Source: an uncultured Bacteroidales bacterium
GTDB lineage: Bacteria; Bacteroidota; Bacteroidia; Bacteroidales; Paludibacteraceae
DNA length: 64,000 bases
NCBI GenBank assembly: GCA_900542355.1
Contig: UQNE01000012.1
Coordinates: 30,065 to 94,064 of the forward strand
Direction: 5' to 3'
How positions within the stretch are numbered: position 1 is the first letter of the stretch; each line of letters opens with the position of its first letter. The position numbers and the translations under genes were made by a program. The notes beneath the pieces were generated by a model that saw only the letters and a list, made by a program, of their open reading frames with translations, had not been told where the DNA came from and ran no database searches. Positions 36,356 through 44,557 of this stretch are shown here, one piece after another.

Positions 36356-37267
36356 ATGAATACTTTTAGAAAAACAGTACTTCGCTTGAATGCTTCTAAG
36401 GGATTGATGCTTTTCTCAAATACTTTCAGAAAAACAGTACTCTCCTTGCTCTTGTTGGTAGGTGCAACCGCCTACACGCTTGCCCAATCGTCGCATCTGC
36501 TTACCTTAGGTCTGCGCGGGGGCGGTGCTGCCCTATTGCCACAAACAACGCAAGACATACGAGGCAAGATGGGAGGCGCAGGCGCATTGGATATCGGGTA
36601 TGTATGGTATATGCCGGTTCGTGAAGTGGAAATGGGTATCCGTACAGGCGTGGTGATTGGCTATGGTGCTACTACCGCGCAAGGCGGTTGGACGCAATCT
36701 TATAGCCGCCAAGATTACTTGGACAACACCTTGGAATATACCACCCAAGCGCAACTATGGGCTAAGCAACAATGCCTCTACGCCGACCTTCCGGTAATGA
36801 TGGCGCTGCGTGCCAAAGGCGTTGTCTTCAATGTCGGGTTGCTGCTTCAGGCTACACCTTGGCAGCAGACTGCGCAACAACTCTCCGACCCGACCATAGA
36901 CGCCTACTACCCTGCGTATAAGGTACATGTTACCAACGAACTCATCACGGGTGTTCTACAGCCGGAGCAACTATCGGCCCGCTACCAAGCGGGACTGCCT
37001 ACTTTCGGCATTGCTGTCGGTACGGAGATAGGCTACGAGTTTCTATTGCCCAAAGGGCAGATAGGTCTTCAGGCGTTCTTTAGTTGCTCGGTATGGAACA
37101 ACTACCGCTCTACGGGAGACCTTGTCATCGATGTGGCACCTATTGCCGATATAGCGCACCCCGTCCCCGATGTGGCAGCGAATAATGCCCTGCATTCTCT
37201 CATCGAGCATACCCACCCGCTATCCTTTGGCATCCGACTATACTACGCCCTCGAATGGCAAAAATAA
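36356..37267 (+). CDS. Outer-membrane beta-barrel protein
   Basis: A 303-residue protein with a signal peptide ending YTLAQ and alternating strand patterns with terminal aromatic residues, including LTLGLRGGGAALL near the mature N terminus and SFGIRLYYALEWQK at the C terminus, typical of small outer-membrane barrels. A specific family cannot be assigned. Codons 2-9 are duplicated 20 codons later (NTFRKTVL twice), so the functional start may be the ATG at 36407. It lies 12 nt after the sorting-domain gene and is probably cotranscribed. Confidence 0.7.
   Translation: MNTFRKTVLRLNASKGLMLFSNTFRKTVLSLLLLVGATAYTLAQSSHLLTLGLRGGGAALLPQTTQDIRGKMGGAGALDIGYVWYMPVREVEMGIRTGVVIGYGATTAQGGWTQSYSRQDYLDNTLEYTTQAQLWAKQQCLYADLPVMMALRAKGVVFNVGLLLQATPWQQTAQQLSDPTIDAYYPAYKVHVTNELITGVLQPEQLSARYQAGLPTFGIAVGTEIGYEFLLPKGQIGLQAFFSCSVWNNYRSTGDLVIDVAPIADIAHPVPDVAANNALHSLIEHTHPLSFGIRLYYALEWQK
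36359..36441 (+). repeat. 60-bp-spaced duplication at the barrel gene start
   Basis: A 23-bp sequence at 36359-36381 recurs at 36419-36441 with one mismatch. It encodes NTFRKTVL twice at the N terminus. Confidence 0.85.
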
Positions 37268-37295
37268 TCGTCTATCAACGAACTTTATATGGCAT

Positions 37296-37364
37296 TTAAC
37301 GGAGAACAAAGACCATTATGCAGAGACGGAAATTAATGTCTAATTACATGGTAATTATATGTTT
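37296..37364. repeat. Dispersed spacer repeat (copy 1)
   Basis: TTAACGGAGAACAAAG (37296-37311) followed by a segment of about 34 bp with TCTAATTACATG (37331-37364). Both parts recur in inverted orientation at 59152-59242. Shorter TTAACGG-type copies occur at 34501-34538 and 40186-40200. Confidence 0.7.
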
Positions 37365-37390
37365 CTATCATCCGATGGAACACACAAAAA

Positions 37391-37422
37391 AGAGACCGAC
37401 TACCTAAAAATAGTCGGTCTCT
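37391..37422 (-). terminator. Terminator after rng
   Basis: A perfect 12-bp stem (AGAGACCGACTA/TAGTCGGTCTCT) with an 8-nt loop. On the minus strand it is followed by six T, immediately downstream of rng. It may also stop the plus-strand transcript of the barrel gene, where the T run is weaker. Confidence 0.9.
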
Positions 37423-37432
37423 TTGGCTTGTG

Positions 37433-39451
37433 TTACTTTTCTTCACTTTGGATAGCACTCTTAGTAGCAGACGGCTCACTCGGAGCAGGCGTTGGCGCAT
37501 CGGGCATAACCGATAACGCTTTCTCGACTTGAGGCGTAGCGTTTTGCGGTCTTTGCTTCTTGGGGCGCGGTGCCTTTGGTTTGGCAGCCTTAGGCGCATT
37601 AGCAGCAGGCGTTTGCTCTACACTCTGCGCACCCTCATCTATGGAGGGGCTTGGGGAGGTCTTAGGCTGTTGCTTAGGTTGCGCTGCCGCTTTCGGTTGC
37701 TTGGGCTTAGCCTCTTGGGGTTGCTTAGCAGCCTTAGCCGGCTGTTGCTCCTTAGTGTCCTTGCGCAGCTCGGAAACCTGTGTAGCCTTGGGTTGAGAAA
37801 CCTGCTTAGGCTGCTGGGGCACTGCCTGGGGCTGCGAAGGTGTCATTGCTTTCTTGGAAGGCTCTTGCCCCTTCTTCTGCGGTTGTGGTTGCTCTTTAGC
37901 ATCATCGTGATGCTTTAAGATATTGCCTTTTTCGTCGCAGAAACGCATCTCGAGCATTCCCAAACTTTGGTTCTCTACAAGCCGAACGCCATACTTGCGT
38001 CGCCATTGGTTCTTAAGGCTATTCCACCACCCTCGCGAGGCGTAGGAATAGACATAAGGGTGGAGATGTAGGCGAAGACCTTTGCCGTAGAACGCTGTAA
38101 AATGCTTAATCTCTTCCTCCACTTGGTCGGTAAAGAGAATAGAAGGCTGTATCTTGCCTTTGCCTTGGCAGGTCGGACACACTTCCATCACATCCACTTC
38201 CACCGCAGGGCGCACACGCTGGCGGGTGATTTGCATTAGTCCGAACTTACTGAGCGGCAGCACATTATGCTTGGCGCGGTCGTGCTGCATCAGTTTGCGT
38301 ACATACTCATAGAGTTGCTGTTGGTGCTCTTTAGAATCCATATCGATAAAATCGACGATGATGATTCCGCCGATGTCTCGAAGTCGCAGTTGGTGTACCA
38401 ATTCGTCAGCAGCGAGCATATTGAATTGGAAAGCATTTTCCTCCTGGTCTTCGTAGAGTTTCTTGCTACCCGAATTGACATCTATCGAGAATAGTGCCTC
38501 GGTGCGGTCGATGATGAGATAGCCTCCGTGCTTAAAGCCGACTACCCTACCGAGCCCCGTCTTCATCTGGCGGGTGATGTCGAACTTATCGAAGATGGGC
38601 TGTGTGCCCTCGTATAGTTTGACAATCTTCGCACTGTCGGGAGCAATAAGTCCCACATACTGACGAACCTCATCGTAGATAGCCTTATCGTTGACCTGTA
38701 TTGCCTCAAAATCGGGTGAAAAGACATCACGGATAACCCCTATCGTTCGCCCCAGTTCTTCACTGACGAGGCTTACGGGTTCTTTCTGTTGCAGTGATTT
38801 GACAGTGTCTTCCCAGCGTTGTACGAGCAATCTGAGTTCGCTATCGAGTTCGGCAACGCGTTTATCTTCCGCCACAGTACGCACAATCACTCCAAAACCT
38901 TGCGGCTTGATAGAGGTGATGAGTTGTTTGAGGCGTGAGCGTTCCGATTCTCGTTTAATCTTCTGGCTGACCATTACTCCGTCGGCAAGAGGGATAAGCA
39001 CCATATTTCTGCCTGCGATGCTTATCTCGGCAGTAAGGCGAGGTCCTTTGGTGTTGATAGGCTCTTTGCTAACTTGTACAAGCACATTGTCGCCTACCTT
39101 GAGCACATCGCTGATGTTGCCTGACTTGCCCACTTCGGGCTGGCGTGGTGTGCGTTGCAGTTGCGGAACACGGCGTGTGTCTGAACGAGCCTTATCTACA
39201 TAGGTCTGCAAGGTACGGAACTGAGCACCTAAATCCAAATAGTGTAGAAAAGCCTCTTTTTCGTAACCTACATCCACAAAGACTGCATTGAGTGCGGGCA
39301 TCACCTTTTTGACGCGTCCGTAGTAGATATTTCCTACGGCGAAATTGTCTCCGTTGCGTTGTTCACGACTTACTTCTTGCAGTCGGTCGTCCTCGGTGAG
39401 CGCGATAGCAATCTCTTGTGGCTGTACATCCACAATCAATTCGCTTTTCAT
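37433..39451 (-). CDS. rng: Ribonuclease E/G family
   Basis: Endoribonuclease of RNA processing and decay. The ATG at 39451 gives 672 residues (MKSELIVDVQPQEIAIAL); longer versions lack family support. An S1 domain lies near residues 35-130. The catalytic aspartates are in LFSIDVNSGS and IIIVDFIDMDS, and the zinc link is CPTCQGKG near residue 430. From about residue 515 a Pro/Gln/Lys/Ala-rich tail of roughly 157 residues follows, longer than in typical RNase G. Part of the tail is encoded by a 20-bp sequence that also occurs in a spacer at 59283. Last gene after HU and the mS38-like gene. Confidence 0.93.
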   Translation of the reverse strand: MKSELIVDVQPQEIAIALTEDDRLQEVSREQRNGDNFAVGNIYYGRVKKVMPALNAVFVDVGYEKEAFLHYLDLGAQFRTLQTYVDKARSDTRRVPQLQRTPRQPEVGKSGNISDVLKVGDNVLVQVSKEPINTKGPRLTAEISIAGRNMVLIPLADGVMVSQKIKRESERSRLKQLITSIKPQGFGVIVRTVAEDKRVAELDSELRLLVQRWEDTVKSLQQKEPVSLVSEELGRTIGVIRDVFSPDFEAIQVNDKAIYDEVRQYVGLIAPDSAKIVKLYEGTQPIFDKFDITRQMKTGLGRVVGFKHGGYLIIDRTEALFSIDVNSGSKKLYEDQEENAFQFNMLAADELVHQLRLRDIGGIIIVDFIDMDSKEHQQQLYEYVRKLMQHDRAKHNVLPLSKFGLMQITRQRVRPAVEVDVMEVCPTCQGKGKIQPSILFTDQVEEEIKHFTAFYGKGLRLHLHPYVYSYASRGWWNSLKNQWRRKYGVRLVENQSLGMLEMRFCDEKGNILKHHDDAKEQPQPQKKGQEPSKKAMTPSQPQAVPQQPKQVSQPKATQVSELRKDTKEQQPAKAAKQPQEAKPKQPKAAAQPKQQPKTSPSPSIDEGAQSVEQTPAANAPKAAKPKAPRPKKQRPQNATPQVEKALSVMPDAPTPAPSEPSATKSAIQSEEK
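37642..37661 (+). repeat. 20-bp dispersed repeat inside rng
   Basis: TGGAGGGGCTTGGGGAGGTC occurs here within the rng tail and identically at 59283-59302 in a spacer. Read on the minus strand it encodes a short Ser/Pro segment (TSPSPS). Confidence 0.85.
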
Positions 39452-39539
39452 ACTGTTTACAATAAATAAAAATGCTTTGTGGCAACACATTTGCGCCCAA
39501 GTGTGTTTATGCCACAAAGCAGGTTAATAATAAATCGTC

Positions 39540-39629
39540 TTACTTATGCTTATGACGATTCTTGCGCAGACGCTTTTTGCGCTTGTGCGTAGACATCTTA
39601 TGTCTCTTATGCTTTTTTCCGTTAGGCAT
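39540..39629 (-). CDS. AURKAIP1/COX24 (mS38-like) basic small protein
   Basis: A 29-residue ORF (MPNGKKHKRHKMSTHKRKKR, then LRKNRHKHK) too short for most gene callers. The pattern of lysine, arginine and histidine with the central KMSTHKRKKR matches the C-terminal domain of COX24/AURKAIP1, known in mitochondria as ribosomal protein mS38, and small proteins of this kind conserved in Bacteroidetes. A ribosomal role is therefore likely but inferred. It lies between HU and rng on the same strand, 89 bp before the rng start. Confidence 0.85.
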   Translation of the reverse strand: MPNGKKHKRHKMSTHKRKKRLRKNRHKHK

Positions 39630-39707
39630 AATGCATTAGTTATTAAATAGTTAATTATAATAGTTGATTATTGTTCAAACTGATAAGCGATTGCTCTGCA
39701 AAGCCGA

Positions 39708-39980
39708 TTATCGCAGTTGGTTCTTAAACTCGTTAGCGGGCTTGAAAGCGGGAATCTTATGCTCGGGCACCTCGATAGAAGTGTTCCTAGAGATATTACG
39801 AGCAATCTTTTTTGCACGCGTCTTGGTTGTAAAACTACCGAATCCACGAAGATAGACATTATCTCCGTCAGCGACGGCCTTCTTGATGTTATCCATTGCG
39901 GACTCTATGACAGTACTGATAGAAGTCTTGTCATATCCAGTTTGGATAGCGATGTTTGTTATGAGTTCTGCTTTAGTCAT
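39708..39980 (-). CDS. HU/IHF-family DNA-binding protein
   Basis: A 90-residue nucleoid protein. The ATG at 39980 gives MTKAELITNIAIQTGYDKTS, the standard N terminus; an upstream extension lies across the promoter. The beta-arm region FGSFTTKTRAKKIARNISRN and the following proline (IEVPEHKIPAFKP) are typical of HU/IHF. It binds and bends DNA. A consensus promoter lies about 80 bp upstream, so HU, the mS38-like gene and rng may share a transcript. Confidence 0.95.
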   Translation of the reverse strand: MTKAELITNIAIQTGYDKTSISTVIESAMDNIKKAVADGDNVYLRGFGSFTTKTRAKKIARNISRNTSIEVPEHKIPAFKPANEFKNQLR

Positions 39981-40058
39981 AATATATAATGTGTATTTAT
40001 AGTCTAATTCGTGTACTGTACTGCGACGAGCAATTCGCCTTGCGAGCGAAAAACTGTG

Positions 40059-40088
40059 CAAAGGTACTATAAATTTTTGATTTACAAA
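40059..40088 (-). promoter_or_regulatory. Promoter of the HU gene
   Basis: On the minus strand TTTG (40085-40088), 18 bp, TACCTTTG (40059-40066). A full consensus match about 80 bp upstream of the HU ATG. Confidence 0.85.
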
Positions 40089-40421
40089 AGTTTTCGGGCA
40101 AAAAAATCACTCGACAAAGCGAAAAACACGATTTTGATATAGAGAGCAACCTATTGATTTACAATAATTTCGTAATACACACTATAGTTCTCCGCTAACG
40201 GCGATTGATTGAGCATTCCAACACTCCTTTAAAGTTCATTAAAAAAAACATTAAGCCATGCGTGAGCCACAGTTCTCCACTGACGATGCCCATTCAGACC
40301 AGTTCTATACTGCGTTGGCGAGGCAACTGCTAATGGAAACATTTAAAAGAAACACCAAATACACTATGGTCTATAAAATAGGCAAATAATCAACAATAGC
40401 ACACTATTTGAAAACAAAAAA
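40089..40421. other. Gene-free spacer between HU promoter and gcvT terminator
   Basis: No coding sequence or RNA gene is recognisable. It contains two loose copies of an AGTTCTCC sequence (near 40186 and 40270) related to the dispersed TTAACGGAGAAC element read on the opposite strand. Otherwise nothing is seen. Confidence 0.55.
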
Positions 40422-40446
40422 CAGCGTAGAAACAATATCTACGCTG
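40422..40446 (-). terminator. Terminator after gcvT
   Basis: A perfect 9-bp stem CAGCGTAGA/TCTACGCTG with 7-nt loop. On the minus strand it is followed by a run of T. It lies about 75 nt downstream of the gcvT stop. Confidence 0.85.
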
Positions 40447-40521
40447 CTTTGAAAAAAAGTATTTTATTTCTGCAATAAAAAGCGATCCGAAATTGTAATG
40501 AAACCTTTACCCTATAGGAGG

Positions 40522-41592
40522 TTACACAATTTTGGCAGGAATAAGTTTCTCGCGAATCTTGATGTAGATAATCGTTTCCTTCTTAGCAAACTCGGTCTTC
40601 ACATACCCCATACCGACACCCACCTTGGTGGTAGGCAACATGATACCGCTGGTAACATGACCAATCTGATTGCCCTCTGCATCGCAAATCTCATAACCAT
40701 TGCGAGGAATAGCACGCTCTTGGCACTCGAAATGCACCAATTTGCGCTTCACGCCCTCGGCTTTCTGCTTGAGGAGGAAGTCCTTGTCGATAAAGTCCTT
40801 CGCATCAAACTTGGTAATCCAGCCGAGACCTGCCTCAAGGGGCGATGTAGTGTCGTCAATGTCATGTCCGTAGAGGCAATACCACTTCTCCAAACGCAGA
40901 CTGTCGCGTGCGCCCAATCCGATAGGAGCCACATTGAATTGCTTGCCTACCTCGAAGATAGCGTCCCAGATTTGTTTGCCATACTCCTTGGGGAAATACA
41001 ACTCAAATCCGCCTGCGCCCGTATAGCCCGTGTTACTCAGAATAACACCTTGCACACCTGCGAAAGACCATTCGCGGAACGAATAGTAAGGAATAGCACT
41101 TAGGTCGGCATCGGTGAGGAGTTGGAGCAACTCGGTTGCTTTGGGACCTTGCACTGCCAACTGACCATACTTGTCGCTCGCATTCTCAAGACTGACACCG
41201 AAAGTGTTTTGCTTGTTTACCCACTCCCAATCCTTATCGATATTGCCGGCATTGACCACGAGCAAATACTTGGTGGTGCTGTATTTGTAGATAATCAAGT
41301 CATCCACGATACCGCCTTTGCCGTTGGGCATGCAGGTGTATTGCGCCTTGCCGGCAGCAAGTTTGCTGACATCGTTGGTGGTGATATACTGAAGAAAATC
41401 GAGGGCTTTCTCGCCTTTTACCCAAAACTCGCCCATGTGGCTGACATCAAAGACGCCAACGCCCTCACGAACGATGATATGCTCTTGATTGATGCCCGTC
41501 GGATATTGGATAGGCATATTAAATCCGGCAAACTCTGCCATCTTTGCGCCCAACGCAATGTGGGTCGCCGTGAAAGGTGTTTCTTTTAACAT
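40522..41592 (-). CDS. gcvT: Aminomethyltransferase (GcvT)
   Basis: T-protein of the glycine cleavage system. It transfers the aminomethyl carbon from H-protein to tetrahydrofolate, releasing ammonia. The 356 residues are full length: folate-site segment FDVSHMGEFWVKG, YTCMPNGKGGIVDDLIIYK with the catalytic aspartate, and GLGARDSLRLEKWYCLYGHD. The other glycine cleavage genes are not in this window. It is followed by a terminator and preceded by a 19-bp gap to a GIY-YIG gene. Confidence 0.97.
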   Translation of the reverse strand: MLKETPFTATHIALGAKMAEFAGFNMPIQYPTGINQEHIIVREGVGVFDVSHMGEFWVKGEKALDFLQYITTNDVSKLAAGKAQYTCMPNGKGGIVDDLIIYKYSTTKYLLVVNAGNIDKDWEWVNKQNTFGVSLENASDKYGQLAVQGPKATELLQLLTDADLSAIPYYSFREWSFAGVQGVILSNTGYTGAGGFELYFPKEYGKQIWDAIFEVGKQFNVAPIGLGARDSLRLEKWYCLYGHDIDDTTSPLEAGLGWITKFDAKDFIDKDFLLKQKAEGVKRKLVHFECQERAIPRNGYEICDAEGNQIGHVTSGIMLPTTKVGVGMGYVKTEFAKKETIIYIKIREKLIPAKIV

Positions 41593-41611
41593 TGTATTGT
41601 AATTTAATGGT

Positions 41612-42280
41612 TTATTCTTGGTTTGTTTTTTCTATTTCTCGGCGCAAATCGTCCAATATCTTTCCTTTGTAAGAAAAGTATTTGGCACCTTGATAGGCAC
41701 CGGAATTGTTACATTTGTCTTCAGGCATAAATGTCCCCACGAAAGGTGATAGTTTGTAGATACGTCCCTCGTACTCTACGGTGTCGTCGCTTGCCACTTT
41801 CACTTGTACACCCGTAGGCACAAAGGTTATCATCTCGCCTATTTGGATACCCACCATACTGAACTTGAACCGCCCGCGTTTAGGCGTATGTACCTGCTCT
41901 TCATTGGAAGAGTCTGTACTTTCAGCGGTATGTTGCTCAATAGGTTTATTATCCTTATATACCGTAATTACAGCATCATCCAGCATTTGTGCTATATCTC
42001 GAAATATATCCAACGCTACCTGTGGAGCCACATTGAAGAACTCTCGGTTTTGGCGTATGCGCAAATCCGTCAGCCGGTCAATGGTTTTGTGGATATATTT
42101 CTCCACATAGTCATATTTAGTCGTCTGAATGGTGGCGTATATCTCAAAAGGCAGTGGCACAGCAGTGTTGTCCAATTCCTTGGAACGTACATCCACGGGG
42201 CGTGCACTCTTGCCTATCTTCACCCAGTCCTCTCGAAAACTCGGGTTGGTCAATATATATACATATCCTTTCTCCTCCAT
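41612..42280 (-). CDS. GIY-YIG (T5orf172-type) protein with RAMA-like domain
   Basis: A 222-residue protein. The N-terminal 90 residues have the GIY-YIG fold pattern of the T5orf172/Mug113 group: GYVYILTNPSFREDWVKIGKS, RSKELDN, then EKYIHKTIDRLTDLRI. The acidic linker (residues about 115-135) leads to a C-terminal module resembling the RAMA domain: VGIQIGEMITFVPTGVQ, VEYEGRIYKLSPFVGTF, YKGKILDDLRREI. Such combinations occur in restriction-related or modified-DNA-binding proteins; a function here is inference. It sits 4 nt after pepT and 19 nt before gcvT. Confidence 0.75.
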   Translation of the reverse strand: MEEKGYVYILTNPSFREDWVKIGKSARPVDVRSKELDNTAVPLPFEIYATIQTTKYDYVEKYIHKTIDRLTDLRIRQNREFFNVAPQVALDIFRDIAQMLDDAVITVYKDNKPIEQHTAESTDSSNEEQVHTPKRGRFKFSMVGIQIGEMITFVPTGVQVKVASDDTVEYEGRIYKLSPFVGTFMPEDKCNNSGAYQGAKYFSYKGKILDDLRREIEKTNQE

Positions 42281-42283
42281 AAC

Positions 42284-43495
42284 TTATGCCTTTTCAACAA
42301 TCTTGAGGATGACTTGCATTGCTTTTTCCATCGAAGGGATGGGGAGGTACTCGAAGCGGCTGTGGAAGTTCTCACCGCCGGCAAAGATATTGGGGCAAGG
42401 CAGTCCCTCGAACGAGAGGCGTGCGCCATCGGTTCCGCCACGGATAGGCTGGATATGAGGTACGACACCCACTTCTTTCATCGCCTCTTCCACCAAAGTA
42501 ACGATATGCATTACGGGTTCAACCTTCTCGCGCATGTTGTAGTATTGATCGCGAATCTCTATCTCAGCCGTACCCTCACCATACTCACGATTGACCTTGC
42601 GCACGAGGTGCTCCATCTCGCGTTTGCGGCTCTCGAAACGCGCACGGTCGTGGTCGCGAATGATGTAGGACAAAGTAGTTTCCTCGACGGTTCCATTCAT
42701 TCCGACGAGGTGGTAGAAGCCTTCGTAGTTCTGCGTATGTTCGGGAGTTTCCCAGCGCGGAAGCATTACTGCCAGTTGGAAAGCGATACGCATCGAATTG
42801 AGCATCTTATGGTAGCCATAGCCCGGGTGCACATTGACGCCATGGATATGAATCTTGCAACTTGCTGCGTTGAAATTCTCAAACTCCAATTCGCCGACAG
42901 CACCGCCATCCATAGTGTAGGCAAAGTCGCAACCGAACTTCTGCACATCGAAGTGGTCAGCCCCCTGCCCTATCTCCTCATCGGGAGTAAATCCGATGCG
43001 TATCTTGCCGTGCTTAATCTCCGGGTGCTGAATCAAGTACTCGCAAGCCGACACTATCTCGGCAAGCCCGGCTTTGTCGTCCGCACCAAGCAGTGTCTTG
43101 CCGTTAGTAACGATGATGTCTTGCCCCTTGTAGCGCAAGATTTCGGGATATTTAGCCGTTTCGAGAACGATATTCTCTTCGGCATTGAGCAGGATGTCCT
43201 TGCCATCGTAGTCAGCAACAATACGCGGTTGCACATGCTTGCCACTGGCATCGGGCGCAGTGTCCATGTGGGCGATGAAACCGATGGTAGGTTTGCCTGT
43301 AGTGTTGGCAGGCAAAGTAGCCATAACATAACCATTCCTATCGAGCGAAACTTCCTCTAAACCAATCTGTTTGAGTTCTTGTTCGAGGTATTGTGCAAAC
43401 TCCATCTGCCCGGGGGTAGAGGGGGTCATATTGGTTTCTTCATCGGAAGTGGTGCAGAAACTGACATACTTGAGAAATCTGTCGGTGATATTCAT
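42284..43495 (-). CDS. pepT: Peptidase T (tripeptidase)
   Basis: M20-family zinc tripeptidase of the cytosol. The ATG at 43495 gives 403 residues (MNITDRFLKYVSFCTTSDEE), matching the family length of about 408; a longer reading frame upstream has no homology-like features. Zinc-ligand regions are FIAHMDTAPDASG, GADDKAGLAEI and GFTPDEEIGQGADHF. The C-terminal region has PIRGGTDGARLSFEGLPCPN, as expected. It lies 4 nt before the GIY-YIG gene, so they are probably cotranscribed. Confidence 0.96.
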   Translation of the reverse strand: MNITDRFLKYVSFCTTSDEETNMTPSTPGQMEFAQYLEQELKQIGLEEVSLDRNGYVMATLPANTTGKPTIGFIAHMDTAPDASGKHVQPRIVADYDGKDILLNAEENIVLETAKYPEILRYKGQDIIVTNGKTLLGADDKAGLAEIVSACEYLIQHPEIKHGKIRIGFTPDEEIGQGADHFDVQKFGCDFAYTMDGGAVGELEFENFNAASCKIHIHGVNVHPGYGYHKMLNSMRIAFQLAVMLPRWETPEHTQNYEGFYHLVGMNGTVEETTLSYIIRDHDRARFESRKREMEHLVRKVNREYGEGTAEIEIRDQYYNMREKVEPVMHIVTLVEEAMKEVGVVPHIQPIRGGTDGARLSFEGLPCPNIFAGGENFHSRFEYLPIPSMEKAMQVILKIVEKA

Positions 43496-43600
43496 TGTAT
43501 TGTTGTTTTGGGGTAAAAAGACTTTGTTTTTGCTGCGTCTGTTGTGGTGCTGTCTTGATGTAGCACTGCAACACGCAGCGTTATTGTGGTGTAGCAAAGA

Positions 43601-44515
43601 CTACAAGACGATACTCATCTTGTCGGTATCTCCTGCGATGAAGGCAAGGATATTGTCGCAGACCTCTTCGCACATAGCCAAACGCCCTTCCCAAGTGCCG
43701 GTACCGGTATGCGGGGAGAGAACGATATTGTTGAGCCAACGAAAAGTGGGCGGAATGACGGGTTCGTGCTCGAAGACATCGAGTGCCGCGCCTGCTATTT
43801 GGCGTGTGCGAAGTGCTTGAGCCAAAGCCTCCTCATCGACATGTGCCCCACGCGCGGTATTAATAAGGTATGCCGACGACTTCATCATCTGAAACTCGGG
43901 GGCTCCGATGAGGTGGTGTACCTCGGGGGTGTAAGGCAAGTTGAGCGACACAAAATCAGCCGTTTTGAGCAGGTCTTCCTTGCTCATGTAGGTGGCTCCA
44001 TAGCGTGCTTCGATGTCCTCAGGCAGGCGGTTGCGATTGCAATAGACGATAGTCATTCCGCTTGCTACGGCACGGCGCGCCAACGCCTGACCGATACGCC
44101 CCATTCCGATGATACCCAGCACCTTACCATATATAGAGTGGCTGAGATTGTTCATTACTCCGAACTCTACTCCACTCCTCCGACGCATACTCTTATCGAA
44201 CTCAACAGTGCGTCGTGCAATGTCGAGCATGAGTGTGAATGCCAACTCTGCCGTAGGTTCAACTACGGAATGAGGAGTGTTGGTAACCCGTATGCCTCGC
44301 TCACGGCAGGCGTCAAGGTCGATATTGTTGAAACCGACGCCGAAATTGGCAATAAGGCGAAGATTGGGTGCAGACTCAATCATTTCGCGCGTAACGGGTT
44401 TATCGAAAGTAGAAACAAGCACCTCGGCTTTAGCAAGAGATGCGTTTAGATGATGCTCCGCTTCTAAGCGGGTAAAGCCTTTCGCAGGCAGTGTGGTTGT
44501 AAATGCAATTTCCAT
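43601..44515 (-). CDS. D-isomer 2-hydroxyacid dehydrogenase
   Basis: NAD(P)-dependent dehydrogenase of the glyoxylate/hydroxypyruvate reductase type. The ATG at 44515 gives 304 residues (MEIAFTTTLPAKGFTRLEAE). It has the Rossmann loop VLGIIGMGRIGQALARR, the NTARGAHVDEEAL segment, and the catalytic Glu/His pair in DVFEHEP and LSPHTGTGT. The substrate cannot be settled from sequence. The -7 promoter element ends only about ten bases before the ATG, giving an almost leaderless transcript. Confidence 0.9.
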   Translation of the reverse strand: MEIAFTTTLPAKGFTRLEAEHHLNASLAKAEVLVSTFDKPVTREMIESAPNLRLIANFGVGFNNIDLDACRERGIRVTNTPHSVVEPTAELAFTLMLDIARRTVEFDKSMRRRSGVEFGVMNNLSHSIYGKVLGIIGMGRIGQALARRAVASGMTIVYCNRNRLPEDIEARYGATYMSKEDLLKTADFVSLNLPYTPEVHHLIGAPEFQMMKSSAYLINTARGAHVDEEALAQALRTRQIAGAALDVFEHEPVIPPTFRWLNNIVLSPHTGTGTWEGRLAMCEEVCDNILAFIAGDTDKMSIVL

Positions 44516-44524
44516 ATTCGACCA

Positions 44525-44556
44525 CAAAGATACTGCTTTTTCTCGAAACCGACAAA
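44525..44556 (-). promoter_or_regulatory. Promoter overlapping the 2-hydroxyacid dehydrogenase leader
   Basis: On the minus strand TTTG (44553-44556), 20 bp, TATCTTTG (44525-44532), a full consensus match. The ATG begins at 44515, leaving room for a leader of only a few bases. Confidence 0.8.
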
Positions 44557-44557
44557 A

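Noticed and set aside
41804..43360. 518-codon open frame on the plus strand opposite the GIY-YIG gene and pepT
   Set aside because: It spans two confidently assigned minus-strand genes and shows no family motif; antisense openness is common at this composition.
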